This document shows positions 16,925 through 25,062 of a stretch of 64,000 bases of DNA, one piece after another. Made by a program: the position numbers and the translations under genes. The number at the start of each line of letters is the position of its first letter. Position 1 is the stretch's first letter. Below the pieces are notes generated by a model, which ran no database searches, was not told the DNA's origin, and worked only from the letters and a program-made list of their open reading frames with translations. This DNA comes from JAKPAM01 sp047601745 (GTDB lineage: Bacteria; Pseudomonadota; Gammaproteobacteria; Burkholderiales; Burkholderiaceae_E), in assembly GCA_047601745.1 (NCBI GenBank), contig JASGIS010000001.1:4588001-4652000 (forward strand), given 5' to 3'.

Positions 16925-17317
16925 ATGCCTCAAACCGCCATCATTCCCCCGGGTACCGGCGTACCCCTCGCTCCGTACGTGCCCGGCACGCTGGCCGACG
17001 GCGTGGTCTACGTGTCCGGCACGCTGCCTTTCGACAAGGACAACAACGTCGTGCACGTCGGCGATGCGGCGGCGCAGGCGCGCCACGTGCTGACTACGAT
17101 CCAGGGGGTGATCGAGGCCGCGGGCGGCACCATGGCCGACGTGACGATGAACCACCTCTTCATTACCGACTGGGCCCACTACGCGGCGATCAACGCCGTC
17201 TACGCCGAGTTCTTCCCGGGCAGCAAACCGGCGCGCTTCTGCATCCAGTGCGGGCTGGTCAAGCCCGATGCGCTGGTGGAGATCGCGACCATCGCCCACG
17301 TCGGCAACAAAGGCTGA
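16925..17317 (+). CDS. rutC: RutC, RidA-family 3-aminoacrylate deaminase
   Basis: The ATG at 16925 follows a CAGGAGTCCC ribosome site and gives 130 residues, the expected size. RidA-fold motifs are visible: PGTLADGVVYVSGTLPFD, an ITDWAHYAAIN helix, and PARFCIQCGLVKPDALVEI containing the conserved Arg. RutC speeds conversion of 3-aminoacrylate to malonate semialdehyde and ammonia. It sits between rutB and rutD as in the classical operon. Confidence 0.93.
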   Translation: MPQTAIIPPGTGVPLAPYVPGTLADGVVYVSGTLPFDKDNNVVHVGDAAAQARHVLTTIQGVIEAAGGTMADVTMNHLFITDWAHYAAINAVYAEFFPGSKPARFCIQCGLVKPDALVEIATIAHVGNKG

Positions 17318-17322
17318 ACGTC

Positions 17323-18120
17323 ATGGCGCTGCTCGTCCACGACGTGATCGGCCCGGCCGGCGCACCCACCGTGCTGCTGTCCTCGGGTCTCGGCGGTGCG
17401 GCCGCGTTCTGGCGGCCTCAGCTCGATGTGCTGCTCGGCGCGGGCTGGCGCGTGCTCACCTACGACCAGCGGGGCACCGGGCGCAGCGGCGGCACGCTGC
17501 CCGCACCGTACGCCATCAGCGACATGGCGCGGGACGTGGCGCAACTGCTCGACGCCACCGGCACGGCGTCCTGCCACTTCGTCGGCCATGCGCTGGGCGG
17601 CCTGGTCGGCCTGCAACTGGCGCTGGATGCACCCGAGCGGGTGGCCAGCCTGGCGCTGGTGAACGCCTGGTCGCGCCCCAATCCGCATTCGGCGCGCTGC
17701 TTCGATGCCCGCCTGGCGCTGCTGGCCGCCGGGGGCGCGCGCGCTTATTGCGAGGCGCAGCCGATCTTCCTTTACCCGGCCGCGTGGTGCGTCGAGAACG
17801 CGCAGCGCGTGCAGGACGAGGTCGATCACGCGGTCGCGCATTTCCCCGGCGACGCGACGATGCGGCTGCGCATCGGTGCGCTGCGCGCGTTCGACGTCGA
17901 CCAGCGTCTGGGCGAGATCGGCGTACCAGTATGGGTAAGCGCTGCGCGCGACGACACCCTGGTGCCCTGGACCTGCTCGCAGCACCTGGCGCAGCGGCTG
18001 CCCGCCGCCACGCTGCACGTCGTCGAGCACGGCGGCCATGCGCATAGCGTGACGCGCGCCGAGGCCTTCAACGAAGCGCTGCTGGGCTTCCTGTCGCGGC
18101 AGGCGCGGCCCGCAAGCTGA
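17323..18120 (+). CDS. rutD: RutD alpha/beta hydrolase
   Basis: Starts 5 bases after rutC; 265 residues. Alpha/beta-hydrolase motifs: TVLLSSGLGGAAAFW (oxyanion), YDQRGTGRSGG, and the nucleophile elbow as GHALGG, where the usual Ser is replaced by Ala. The late catalytic His is in EHGGHAHS. E. coli RutD has been linked to breakdown of aminoacrylate or carbamate and is not essential. The nucleophile replacement deserves note: it fits hydrolysis-independent or accessory function. Its 3' end overlaps convergent rutR by 53 bases. Confidence 0.9.
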   Translation: MALLVHDVIGPAGAPTVLLSSGLGGAAAFWRPQLDVLLGAGWRVLTYDQRGTGRSGGTLPAPYAISDMARDVAQLLDATGTASCHFVGHALGGLVGLQLALDAPERVASLALVNAWSRPNPHSARCFDARLALLAAGGARAYCEAQPIFLYPAAWCVENAQRVQDEVDHAVAHFPGDATMRLRIGALRAFDVDQRLGEIGVPVWVSAARDDTLVPWTCSQHLAQRLPAATLHVVEHGGHAHSVTRAEAFNEALLGFLSRQARPAS

Positions 18121-18793
18121 TGCCGTCGAGCACGATGGTTTGCACGTCGCGCACCGTCTGCTCGAAGAACTCGGGATCATCGAGCGTACGGCCCGAGACC
18201 GCCTGCACCTGAACCGCGAAATCCGCATAGTGCTGGGTGACGGCCCACAGCGTGAACATCAGGTGATGCGGCGCGACGGGAGTCAGACGACCTTCGTCGA
18301 TCCAGGCGCGGATCACACCGGATTTGCGCTCGACCAGCGCGCGCAGTTCGTTGGCCAGTTCATCCTGCAGCAGCGGCGCGCCCTGCACCATCTCCAGGCA
18401 GAACAGGCGCGAGGCATCGGGCCGGTCGCGCGAGAGCGCCAGCTTGTTGCGGATATAACCGGCGATCGCCTCGCGCGGGTCCTGCTCGGCGCTGAAGGCG
18501 CGCAGCGGAGCGAGCCAGACATCCAGCAGATCGCGAAGCACGGCCACGTACAGATCTTCCTTGCTCGCGTAGTAGTACAGCAGGTTGCTCTTGGACACCT
18601 GGGCACGGGCGGCCACCTGGTCGACCGTCGTGCCGTGCAGGCCGAAGCGGGAAAACAGGCCCAGCGCCGCGCCGAGGATGGCGCTGCGCTTGTCCTCGAT
18701 CCGGCGTTGGCGCCGCCCCTGTCCGGAGGCGGCGCGAAGACCCCGCGCGCGTGGGGTCAGGCTGGGACGGGGGGACGATGGCGGAGCGGGCAT
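18068..18793 (-). CDS. rutR: RutR, TetR-family pyrimidine-responsive repressor
   Basis: This 241-residue protein matches E. coli RutR along its length. The helix-turn-helix is near VSKSNLLYYYASKEDLYVAV. The ligand domain shows LDVWLAPLRAF, SRLFCLEMVQGAPLL and TQHYADFAVQVQAV. RutR binds TTGACCA-type palindromes and is released by uracil or thymine. The gene is convergent with rutD (53-base overlap) and divergent from a 2OG-oxygenase operon with a second RutR-like site between. The N-terminus has about 30 extra Pro/Arg-rich residues, so a later start is possible. Confidence 0.94.
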   Translation of the reverse strand: MPAPPSSPRPSLTPRARGLRAASGQGRRQRRIEDKRSAILGAALGLFSRFGLHGTTVDQVAARAQVSKSNLLYYYASKEDLYVAVLRDLLDVWLAPLRAFSAEQDPREAIAGYIRNKLALSRDRPDASRLFCLEMVQGAPLLQDELANELRALVERKSGVIRAWIDEGRLTPVAPHHLMFTLWAVTQHYADFAVQVQAVSGRTLDDPEFFEQTVRDVQTIVLDGISLRAAPAATGSPAALR

Positions 18794-18813
18794 GGCGGTG
18801 ATTCTTCACGATT

Positions 18814-18829
18814 TTGTCCAACTGGTCCA
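18814..18829. promoter_or_regulatory. second RutR-like operator between rutR and the divergent oxygenase operon
   Basis: The 16 bases TTGTCCAACTGGTCCA match the RutR consensus at 12 of 14 defined positions. The site is 21 bases from the rutR start and 67 bases from the start of the divergent gene at 18896. It could serve rutR autoregulation and put the oxygenase/transporter operon in the RutR regulon. Confidence 0.7.
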
Positions 18830-18895
18830 CTTGGCATGTTTGTTGCGACATCGGTCGCGCCTGCTGCTCACCGCATCAAACTGGAGAGTTTCCTC

Positions 18896-19903
18896 ATGCC
18901 TTCGCTGAATGTGCCCGTCATCGATCTGCAGCCCTGGTTTTCCGGTACGCCGGAAGGCAAGGCCGCCGTTGCCAGCGCGGTGGACGATGCCTGTCGCAGC
19001 ATCGGCTTTCTGGTCATCGAGAACCACCAGATAGACGCCGGGTTGATCGCACGGGTGCGCAGCGCGTCCGAGCGCTTCTTCTCGCAGCCCTTGTCCGAGA
19101 AGCGCAAGGTCGACCGACCCCGCGACGATGCGGTGCGCGGCTACAGCGCGGTCGGAGAGGAAGGACTGTCGTACAGCCTGGAGGAGGCCGCCCCCGGCGA
19201 CCTGAAGGAGTCGTTTTCGATCGGCCCCAGCAACGTTGCCGATGATGAATACCACCGCGGCCCCGCGGCCGGCGCGCATTTCGAACCCAATCTGTGGCCG
19301 GAAGGGATCGCCGATTTTCGCGAGGCCTACGAAGCCTACTTCGTCGCGATGAGCGACCTGGCACGTTCGTTGATGTGTATGTTCGCCGTCGGCCTGGGAC
19401 TGCCGGAGACCTTTTTCGACGACAAGATCGACGAGCACATCAGCATGTTCCGGGTGCTCAGCTATCCGGCGCAGACCGAAGAACCTCAGCCCGGACAGAT
19501 GCGCGCCGGCGCGCACAGCGACTATGGAAGCCTGACCATCGTGCTGCCCGACGGCCCGGGTCTGCAGGTGTTCAACAAGGCCGGGCAGTGGGTCGACGTG
19601 CCGCATCTGTCCGATGCCTTCGCGGTCAACATCGGCGATCTGATGATGCAGTGGACCAATGACCAATGGGTGTCGACGCTGCACCGGGTGGTCAATCCGC
19701 CGCTGGACAGCGCCGCGCTGAACAAGCGCCGCCAGTCGCTGGTGTTCTTCCACCAGCCCAACTACGACGCGATGATCGAATGCCTGCCGGTCTGCCTGGC
19801 CTCGGGCGAGCAGCCCAAATACGCGCCGATCAGCTCGGGCGACCACCTTACCTCCAAGTTCGTCAAGCAGACGACGTTCGGCGGCACCAAGGTCACGGCT
19901 TGA
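18896..19903 (+). CDS. 2-oxoglutarate/Fe(II) oxygenase, IPNS-like, in the RutR-linked operon
   Basis: From the ATG at 18896 (GGAGAG ribosome site) the product is 335 residues. DIOX_N and 2OG-Fe(II) domains are complete. Iron ligands appear as His207-x-Asp209 (AHSDYGSLT) and His263 (STLHRVVN), with Arg in the KRRQSLVFF strand for 2OG. It is a distant paralogue of the oxygenase at 4174 (both carry PGDLKES/PDLKES and GDL..QWTND/GDL..RWTND stretches). Placement beside rutR and before a nucleoside-type transporter suggests oxidation of a pyrimidine or purine derivative. The substrate is unknown. Confidence 0.85.
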   Translation: MPSLNVPVIDLQPWFSGTPEGKAAVASAVDDACRSIGFLVIENHQIDAGLIARVRSASERFFSQPLSEKRKVDRPRDDAVRGYSAVGEEGLSYSLEEAAPGDLKESFSIGPSNVADDEYHRGPAAGAHFEPNLWPEGIADFREAYEAYFVAMSDLARSLMCMFAVGLGLPETFFDDKIDEHISMFRVLSYPAQTEEPQPGQMRAGAHSDYGSLTIVLPDGPGLQVFNKAGQWVDVPHLSDAFAVNIGDLMMQWTNDQWVSTLHRVVNPPLDSAALNKRRQSLVFFHQPNYDAMIECLPVCLASGEQPKYAPISSGDHLTSKFVKQTTFGGTKVTA

Positions 19904-19917
19904 AAGAGGTGTCGTCG

Positions 19918-20307
19918 ATGGCCCATCTGTCCTATGTGAACGTCTTCGCCGACGATGTCGTCGCGCTTTCCGGCTTCTATCAGCGCGTCTTCGGATTCCC
20001 GGAAATCGAGTCGATCCGATCGCCGATCTTCCGGGGCCTGGACACCGGCAAATCCAGCCTCGGATTCAATGCACGGGATGCTTATGACCTGCTGCACCTG
20101 TCCGGATTCTCGGACACGCGAGGCGTCAAGTTCCTGCTGAACATCGATGTCGACAGCAGGGATGAAGTGGACCGCATGGTGCCGATCGCGCTCGAGGCCG
20201 GCGCGACGCTGATCAAACCGCCGTACGTGACCTATTACGACTGGTACCAGGCGGTACTGCTGGACCCCGAGGGCAATGTATTCCGGATCAATTTCATGAT
20301 CGCTTGA
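19918..20307 (+). CDS. VOC (glyoxalase/bleomycin-resistance) family protein
   Basis: The product is 129 residues, the size of one VOC domain with two beta-alpha-beta-beta-beta modules. The first metal-side strand is in MAHLSYVNVFADDV and the last in LLDPEGNVFRINFMIA, the typical DPEGN end of VOC proteins. It starts 15 bases after the oxygenase stop and is likely cotranscribed. VOC enzymes include dioxygenases, lyases and isomerases, so the reaction cannot be named. It may process the oxygenase product. Confidence 0.8.
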   Translation: MAHLSYVNVFADDVVALSGFYQRVFGFPEIESIRSPIFRGLDTGKSSLGFNARDAYDLLHLSGFSDTRGVKFLLNIDVDSRDEVDRMVPIALEAGATLIKPPYVTYYDWYQAVLLDPEGNVFRINFMIA

Positions 20308-20351
20308 TCGTCCCGCTTCCTCCCTTGCGCATTTCCACAAAGGTCCCGAAC

Positions 20352-21446
20352 ATGCCTCGCAAACTGCTTTCCTTCTCTGCCGTTTCCGTTGCCGGCTGCA
20401 TGCTGGCGATGGCCGCGTCGCCCGTCCTGGCCGACGGATTCTCGCTGACCGGCAAGCCCTCGATCGCGATGTTGTACTTCGGCCCTAAGAACGACGGCGG
20501 CTGGACCCAGGCGATCGACGAGGCGCGCGTCAAGATCGAAAAGGAACTGGGCCTGAAGATCAACTTCGTCGAGAACATCACCGAGGACGCCTCGGTGATC
20601 AAGCCGGCCGCCGAGCGCTTCATCTCGCGCGGCGCCAACATCGTGATCGGCACCGCCTTCGGCCACTCGGACGCGTTCAAGGACCTGGCGGCCAAGTACC
20701 CGAAGGTGGCTTTTCTCAACGCGTCCGGCACCACCAACGGGCCGAACCTCGAGTCCTTCTACGGGCGCACCTACGAGAGCCAGTATCTGTGCGGGATGGC
20801 CGCCGGCGCGGTGTCCAAGAGCGGCAAGCTGGGCTTCGTGGCGGCCAACCCCTTCGGCGTCGTGAACTGGACCATCAACGCCTATGCGCTGGGCGCGCAG
20901 AAGATCAATCCCGACGCCACGGTCAACGTCATCTACACCGGTACCTGGAACGATCCGGTCAAGGAGCGCGCGGCCGCCTCCGCGCTGATCGACCAGGGGG
21001 CCGACGTGATCGGCCAGCACGTGGACTCGCCGACGCCGCAGATCGTCGCGCAGGAGCGCGGCGTCCACGGCACCGGGCACCACCGCGACCTGCGCCAGTT
21101 CGCCCCGAAGGCCACCGTATGCTCGTCCGTATGGGTCTGGGACAAGTTCCTCGTCAACGAACTCAAGAAGATCATCGCCGGCGGCTGGAAGCCCGCACCG
21201 TACGGCGCCTTCATTCCGATGAGCGAAGGCGGGACCGACATCTCCGGACTGAGCGACGCGGTGCCGGCCGATAAGGCCAGGCTCATCCAGGCCGAGCGCG
21301 ATGCGATCATCAAAGGCAAGCAGATCTACGCCGGACCGTTGTCCGATCGGGACGGCAAGCTGCGCGTGCCCGCCGGCCAGGTCCTGTCCGACGCGGACCT
21401 GTGGAAGATGGACTGGTTCGTCAAAGGCGTCGTCACGCAGAAGTGA
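20352..21446 (+). CDS. BMP/PnrA-family ABC transporter substrate-binding protein
   Basis: The ATG at 20352 gives 364 residues with a Sec signal peptide (MPRKLLSFSAVSVAGCMLAM, likely cut after VLA). The fold is the basic membrane protein/PnrA type that binds purine or pyrimidine nucleosides and related heterocycles: MLYFGPKNDGGWTQAIDEAR and NIVIGTAFGHSDAF are typical. A short region around residues 232-250 (ERGVHGTGHHRDLRQF) is unlike the family and could reflect two compensating frameshifts or local divergence. It heads a complete importer and follows RutR-linked genes, so a nucleobase or nucleoside ligand is inferred. Confidence 0.87.
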   Translation: MPRKLLSFSAVSVAGCMLAMAASPVLADGFSLTGKPSIAMLYFGPKNDGGWTQAIDEARVKIEKELGLKINFVENITEDASVIKPAAERFISRGANIVIGTAFGHSDAFKDLAAKYPKVAFLNASGTTNGPNLESFYGRTYESQYLCGMAAGAVSKSGKLGFVAANPFGVVNWTINAYALGAQKINPDATVNVIYTGTWNDPVKERAAASALIDQGADVIGQHVDSPTPQIVAQERGVHGTGHHRDLRQFAPKATVCSSVWVWDKFLVNELKKIIAGGWKPAPYGAFIPMSEGGTDISGLSDAVPADKARLIQAERDAIIKGKQIYAGPLSDRDGKLRVPAGQVLSDADLWKMDWFVKGVVTQK

Positions 21447-21458
21447 AGAGGGCACGAC

Positions 21459-23000
21459 GTGGACGCCGCACTGACCCTGCGGGGCATTCGCAAGCGCTTC
21501 GATGGCTTCCTGGCCCTGGACGACGCGTGCATCGACGTGCGCTGGGGCGAGGTCCATGCGCTGCTGGGCGAGAACGGCGCGGGCAAATCCTCGCTGATGA
21601 ACATCGCCGCCGGCTTGTACCAGCCCGAGGCGGGCGAGTTGCTGGTCGACGGCAATCCGGTGCGCTTCGACGGGCCGCGCGACGCGGCGCGCGAGCACAT
21701 CGGCATGGTGCATCAGCACTTCAAGCTCGTGCGTCCGTTCACGGTCGCGCAGAACATCCTGTTGGGCCTGCCCGAGCCGGCCGCGCCGCAGTCCCACGCG
21801 CGCCGGCTCGCCGAAGTGATCCGGCGGGTGGACGAGCAGGCGCGGGCGCTGGGTTTCGCGATCGATGCGCGCGCCCGCATCGATCAACTGTCGATCGCCG
21901 AACAGCAGCGGGTCGAGATCCTGAAAGTGCTGCTGGCCGGCGCCCGCATCCTGATCCTGGATGAACCGACCGCCGTGTTGACGGATCAGGAGGGGGCCGG
22001 CCTGCTCGGTACGATGCGCGCGCTGGCCCGCGAAGGCGCGGCCGTGGTGCTGGTCACTCACAAGATGGCCGACGTGAAAGCCTACGCCGATCGCGTGACG
22101 GTGATGCGCGGCGGGCGCACGGTCGCTTCGGTCGACCCGGCGCGCACGCCGGTGTCCGAACTGGTGAGCCTGACCGTGGGCCGAGGTATCGATGAAGCCG
22201 GGGCGGCGTCGGTACGCGCGCGCGCTCGCGGCGCAGCGATGCTGACGGCGCGAAACCTCGCCACGGCGGCGGGCAGCGGTCGCCGCGCGCTCGACGGCGT
22301 GAGCCTGATCGTGCATGCGGGCGAGATCTACGGCATTGCCGGCGTGGGCGGCAACGGGCAGGGCGAGCTGGCCGGCGCCATCATGGGCCTGCCGGGCAAG
22401 TTCGACGGCGAACTGCGTCTGCAGCAGACGGACCTGCTGCGCGCGACCCCCGCCGACCGGCGCCGCCAGCGCATGGCCGCCATCCCGGCGGACCGCTACG
22501 GCCAGGCGCTGGCCGGCGGTCTGTCCATTAGCGAGAACTTCGGCATCGGGCAGGTGCATGCGGGGCGCTACGGCTCGCCGCTGTGGCTGCGCCGACGCCG
22601 GATGGAAGCCGAAGCGCGCGAGGCCGTGATCGATTTCGACGTGCAGGGCGTGCGCTCGATCGCGCAGAAAGCGGCGCTGCTCTCGGGCGGCAACGCGCAG
22701 AAGCTGGTGCTGGCGCGCGAGTTCGGCAAGCAGCCCCGACTGGTGCTGGCCCATAGCCCGAGCCGTGGACTGGACGTGCGTGCCGGCGCCGACGTGCATG
22801 CCCGGCTGCGGGCGGCGCGTGACGGCGGGGCCGCCGTACTGCTGATCAGCGAAGACCTCGACGAGGTGCACGCGCTGTCCGACCGCATCGGCGTGATGGC
22901 GCGGGGGCGCATCGTCGCCGAGTTCGAGCAACCGGCCGACCGCCAGGCGATCGGCCGGGCGATGACCACGGGCCAAAGCGCAAGCGTCGCGCATGACTGA
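21459..23000 (+). CDS. nucleoside-type ABC transporter, dual ATP-binding protein
   Basis: A GTG start 12 bases after the binding-protein stop gives 513 residues with two nucleotide-binding domains, as in YufO and RbsA/MglA-like proteins. The N-terminal half has Walker A (GENGAGKSS), a degenerate signature (LSIAEQQRVEILK) and Walker B (ILILDEPTAVLT). The C-terminal half has degenerate Walker A (GVGGNGQGE) and signature LSGGNAQKLVLA. One active and one degenerate site are usual in this family. It overlaps the next permease gene by 8 bases. Confidence 0.9.
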   Translation: MDAALTLRGIRKRFDGFLALDDACIDVRWGEVHALLGENGAGKSSLMNIAAGLYQPEAGELLVDGNPVRFDGPRDAAREHIGMVHQHFKLVRPFTVAQNILLGLPEPAAPQSHARRLAEVIRRVDEQARALGFAIDARARIDQLSIAEQQRVEILKVLLAGARILILDEPTAVLTDQEGAGLLGTMRALAREGAAVVLVTHKMADVKAYADRVTVMRGGRTVASVDPARTPVSELVSLTVGRGIDEAGAASVRARARGAAMLTARNLATAAGSGRRALDGVSLIVHAGEIYGIAGVGGNGQGELAGAIMGLPGKFDGELRLQQTDLLRATPADRRRQRMAAIPADRYGQALAGGLSISENFGIGQVHAGRYGSPLWLRRRRMEAEAREAVIDFDVQGVRSIAQKAALLSGGNAQKLVLAREFGKQPRLVLAHSPSRGLDVRAGADVHARLRAARDGGAAVLLISEDLDEVHALSDRIGVMARGRIVAEFEQPADRQAIGRAMTTGQSASVAHD

Positions 23001-24108
23001 ATCCGCCCTCTCTTCCGCGCCGGCCGCCCGCCGAAGGTTCGAGCCCTTGCTGGCACGCCGCTACGCGCTCGAGGTTCGCCAGCAGATGCCCTGGTGGCAG
23101 CAGGCCGTAGTGCTGATGCTGGCGGTGCTGGCCGGCCTGGCCGTGTCCGGGGCGATTCTGGTCGCCGCGGGTGTCCCTGCCGGTGAGCTGTTCCAGGAGT
23201 TCGTGGTCGCCACCTTGTTCGACGAGCAAAGCCTGCAGGCCGTGCTGTTCCAGGGCTCGCCGATGATCCTGGTCGGCCTGGCGGCCAGCATCGCGTTCCG
23301 CGCCCGCTACTGGAACCTGGGCCTGGAGGGCCAGATGATCTGCGGCGCGATCGGTACCACGGCCGTCTCGGTGTACGACGTGGGGCCGCCGTCGCTGCGC
23401 CTGACGCTGATGTTCGTCGTCGCGGTCGCCTGCGGCCTGCTCTGGGCGCTGGGGCCGGCGCTGCTCAAGCTGCGTCTGGGCGTCAACGAGATCATCGCCA
23501 CGCTGATGCTCAACTACGTGGCCGGCAACTTCCTGCTGCACCTGCTGTACGGCGCGTGGAAGGATCCCGCCAGCGCCTTCCCGCACTCGCCGGCGTTCCA
23601 GGGCTTCGAGCGTCTGCCGGAGTTCCTCGGCCCATCGGGATGCGCGATCCTGATCGCGCTGGCGGCCATGCTGCTGGTCTGGTGGCTGGTCGACGCCAGC
23701 CGCGCGGGGCTGTATCTGCGCTTCGTGCAGGCCAGTCCGCCCGTGGCCCGGGCCGTCGGCGTGCCGGTGACCGGCGTGGCGCTGATGGCCGTGCTGCTGT
23801 CCGGCGCGCTGGCGGGCATCGCGGGTTTCCTGGTCGTCACGGGCCAGGAGGGGCGGTTGACGCAGGCCTTCTACCAGGGCTACGGATTCTCCGGCATCCT
23901 GATCGCCTTTCTGGCCCGCAACCACCCGGTTGCCGCCACCGTCGTGGCCCTGCTGATGGCCACCTTGTTCGTGGCCGGACGCAGCCTGCAGGTCTTCTAC
24001 CAGATCCCGTTCGCGATGGTCCAACTGATCCAGGCCATCATCGTGATCTGCGTGGCCTCGTCGGATTTCTTCATCCGCCACCGCTTGCGCCGCGTGCGGC
24101 CTTCCTGA
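22993..24108 (+). CDS. nucleoside-type ABC transporter permease 1
   Basis: This 371-residue membrane protein is of the BPD_transp_2 family (YufP-like). It has about ten hydrophobic segments, an RARYWNLGLEGQM motif and a GVNEIIATLMLNYV segment, both typical of nucleoside-importer permeases. It starts inside the end of the ATPase gene. With the shorter permease that follows it forms the heterodimeric channel. Confidence 0.9.
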   Translation: MTESALSSAPAARRRFEPLLARRYALEVRQQMPWWQQAVVLMLAVLAGLAVSGAILVAAGVPAGELFQEFVVATLFDEQSLQAVLFQGSPMILVGLAASIAFRARYWNLGLEGQMICGAIGTTAVSVYDVGPPSLRLTLMFVVAVACGLLWALGPALLKLRLGVNEIIATLMLNYVAGNFLLHLLYGAWKDPASAFPHSPAFQGFERLPEFLGPSGCAILIALAAMLLVWWLVDASRAGLYLRFVQASPPVARAVGVPVTGVALMAVLLSGALAGIAGFLVVTGQEGRLTQAFYQGYGFSGILIAFLARNHPVAATVVALLMATLFVAGRSLQVFYQIPFAMVQLIQAIIVICVASSDFFIRHRLRRVRPS

Positions 24109-24118
24109 AGGAACCGCG

Positions 24119-25048
24119 ATGGAATTGATCGGCCATTGGCTCGGCAGCATCCCCGACTTCGCCGTGCCCTATGCGCTGGCGGCGCTGGGCCTGATCCTGA
24201 CCGAGCGCTCGGGCGTGCTGTCGCTGGGCGCCGAGGGCTTCATGCTGATCGGCGCGCTGGCGGCGATCGGTGCGCAACTGGCGTTCGGCGCGACGGCGGT
24301 CTCGCTGGTGCTGGCGATGCTGGCCGCCGCCGCCGTCTCGGTGCTGTTCGCCGTCATGGTGGTATGGCTGCGCATCCACCAGGTCATCGCGGGACTGGTG
24401 ATGGTGTTCTTCTGCCAGGGCCTGTCCAGCCTGCTGGGTACCTTGCTGGGCTGGACCAACCAGCCGGTCGTTTCTCAAGGTGCGCTGGCCTTGTGGCCGC
24501 TGTCGGAACTGCCGGTGGTGGGCGGATTGTTCACGCAGAATCCGGTGGCGTTCATGACGCCTTTGATCTTCCTGGCCGTGGTGGGGTTCCTGCAGCGCAG
24601 CGGCACGGGCCTGCGGCTGCGCGCCGTCGGCGAGAACCCGCAGGCGGCCGATGCGGCCGGCATTCCGGTCAACGCTTACCGCTTCGCGGCGATCCTCGCC
24701 GGCGCCGCGCTGGTGGGGCTGGCCGGCGCTTACCTCTCGTTGCTGTCGACCAAGTTGTGGATCGCGGGCATGACCGGCGGCCGCGGCTGGATCGCCGTGG
24801 CGCTGGTCATCTTCGCGCGCTGGTCGCCGTGGAAAGCGCTGGCCGGCGCGCTGCTGTTCGGTTGCATCGAGGCGTTGATTCCGCAACTGGCCGCGGCCGG
24901 CGTGCGGTTGCCGCAGTACTTCGTGCTGATGACCCCGTACCTGGTGACGCTGGGCGTGATGATCTGGGTGGCGATCGGGCGCAATGGCCGCATGGATACC
25001 CAGCCCGGCGCTCTCGGGGAGCCTTATGTGCGCGAGGAGCGCCGCTGA
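24119..25048 (+). CDS. nucleoside-type ABC transporter permease 2
   Basis: A 309-residue BPD_transp_2 family protein (YufQ-like), starting 10 bases after permease 1. Typical features are LTERSGVLSLGAEGFMLIGA near the N-terminus and a GRGWIAVALVIFARWSPW segment near residues 220-240. It completes the importer with the genes from 20352 onward. The paralogue at 60295 has the same motifs. Confidence 0.9.
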   Translation: MELIGHWLGSIPDFAVPYALAALGLILTERSGVLSLGAEGFMLIGALAAIGAQLAFGATAVSLVLAMLAAAAVSVLFAVMVVWLRIHQVIAGLVMVFFCQGLSSLLGTLLGWTNQPVVSQGALALWPLSELPVVGGLFTQNPVAFMTPLIFLAVVGFLQRSGTGLRLRAVGENPQAADAAGIPVNAYRFAAILAGAALVGLAGAYLSLLSTKLWIAGMTGGRGWIAVALVIFARWSPWKALAGALLFGCIEALIPQLAAAGVRLPQYFVLMTPYLVTLGVMIWVAIGRNGRMDTQPGALGEPYVREERR

Positions 25049-25062
25049 GAAGGGACGACACG

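Noticed and set aside
20235..22994. Very long open frame on the minus strand (over 900 codons) opposite the BMP/ATPase genes
   Set aside because: It is the antisense shadow of GC-rich genes with clear ABC motifs on the plus strand; its translation is rich in Arg/His/Gln/Ala and shows no domain.
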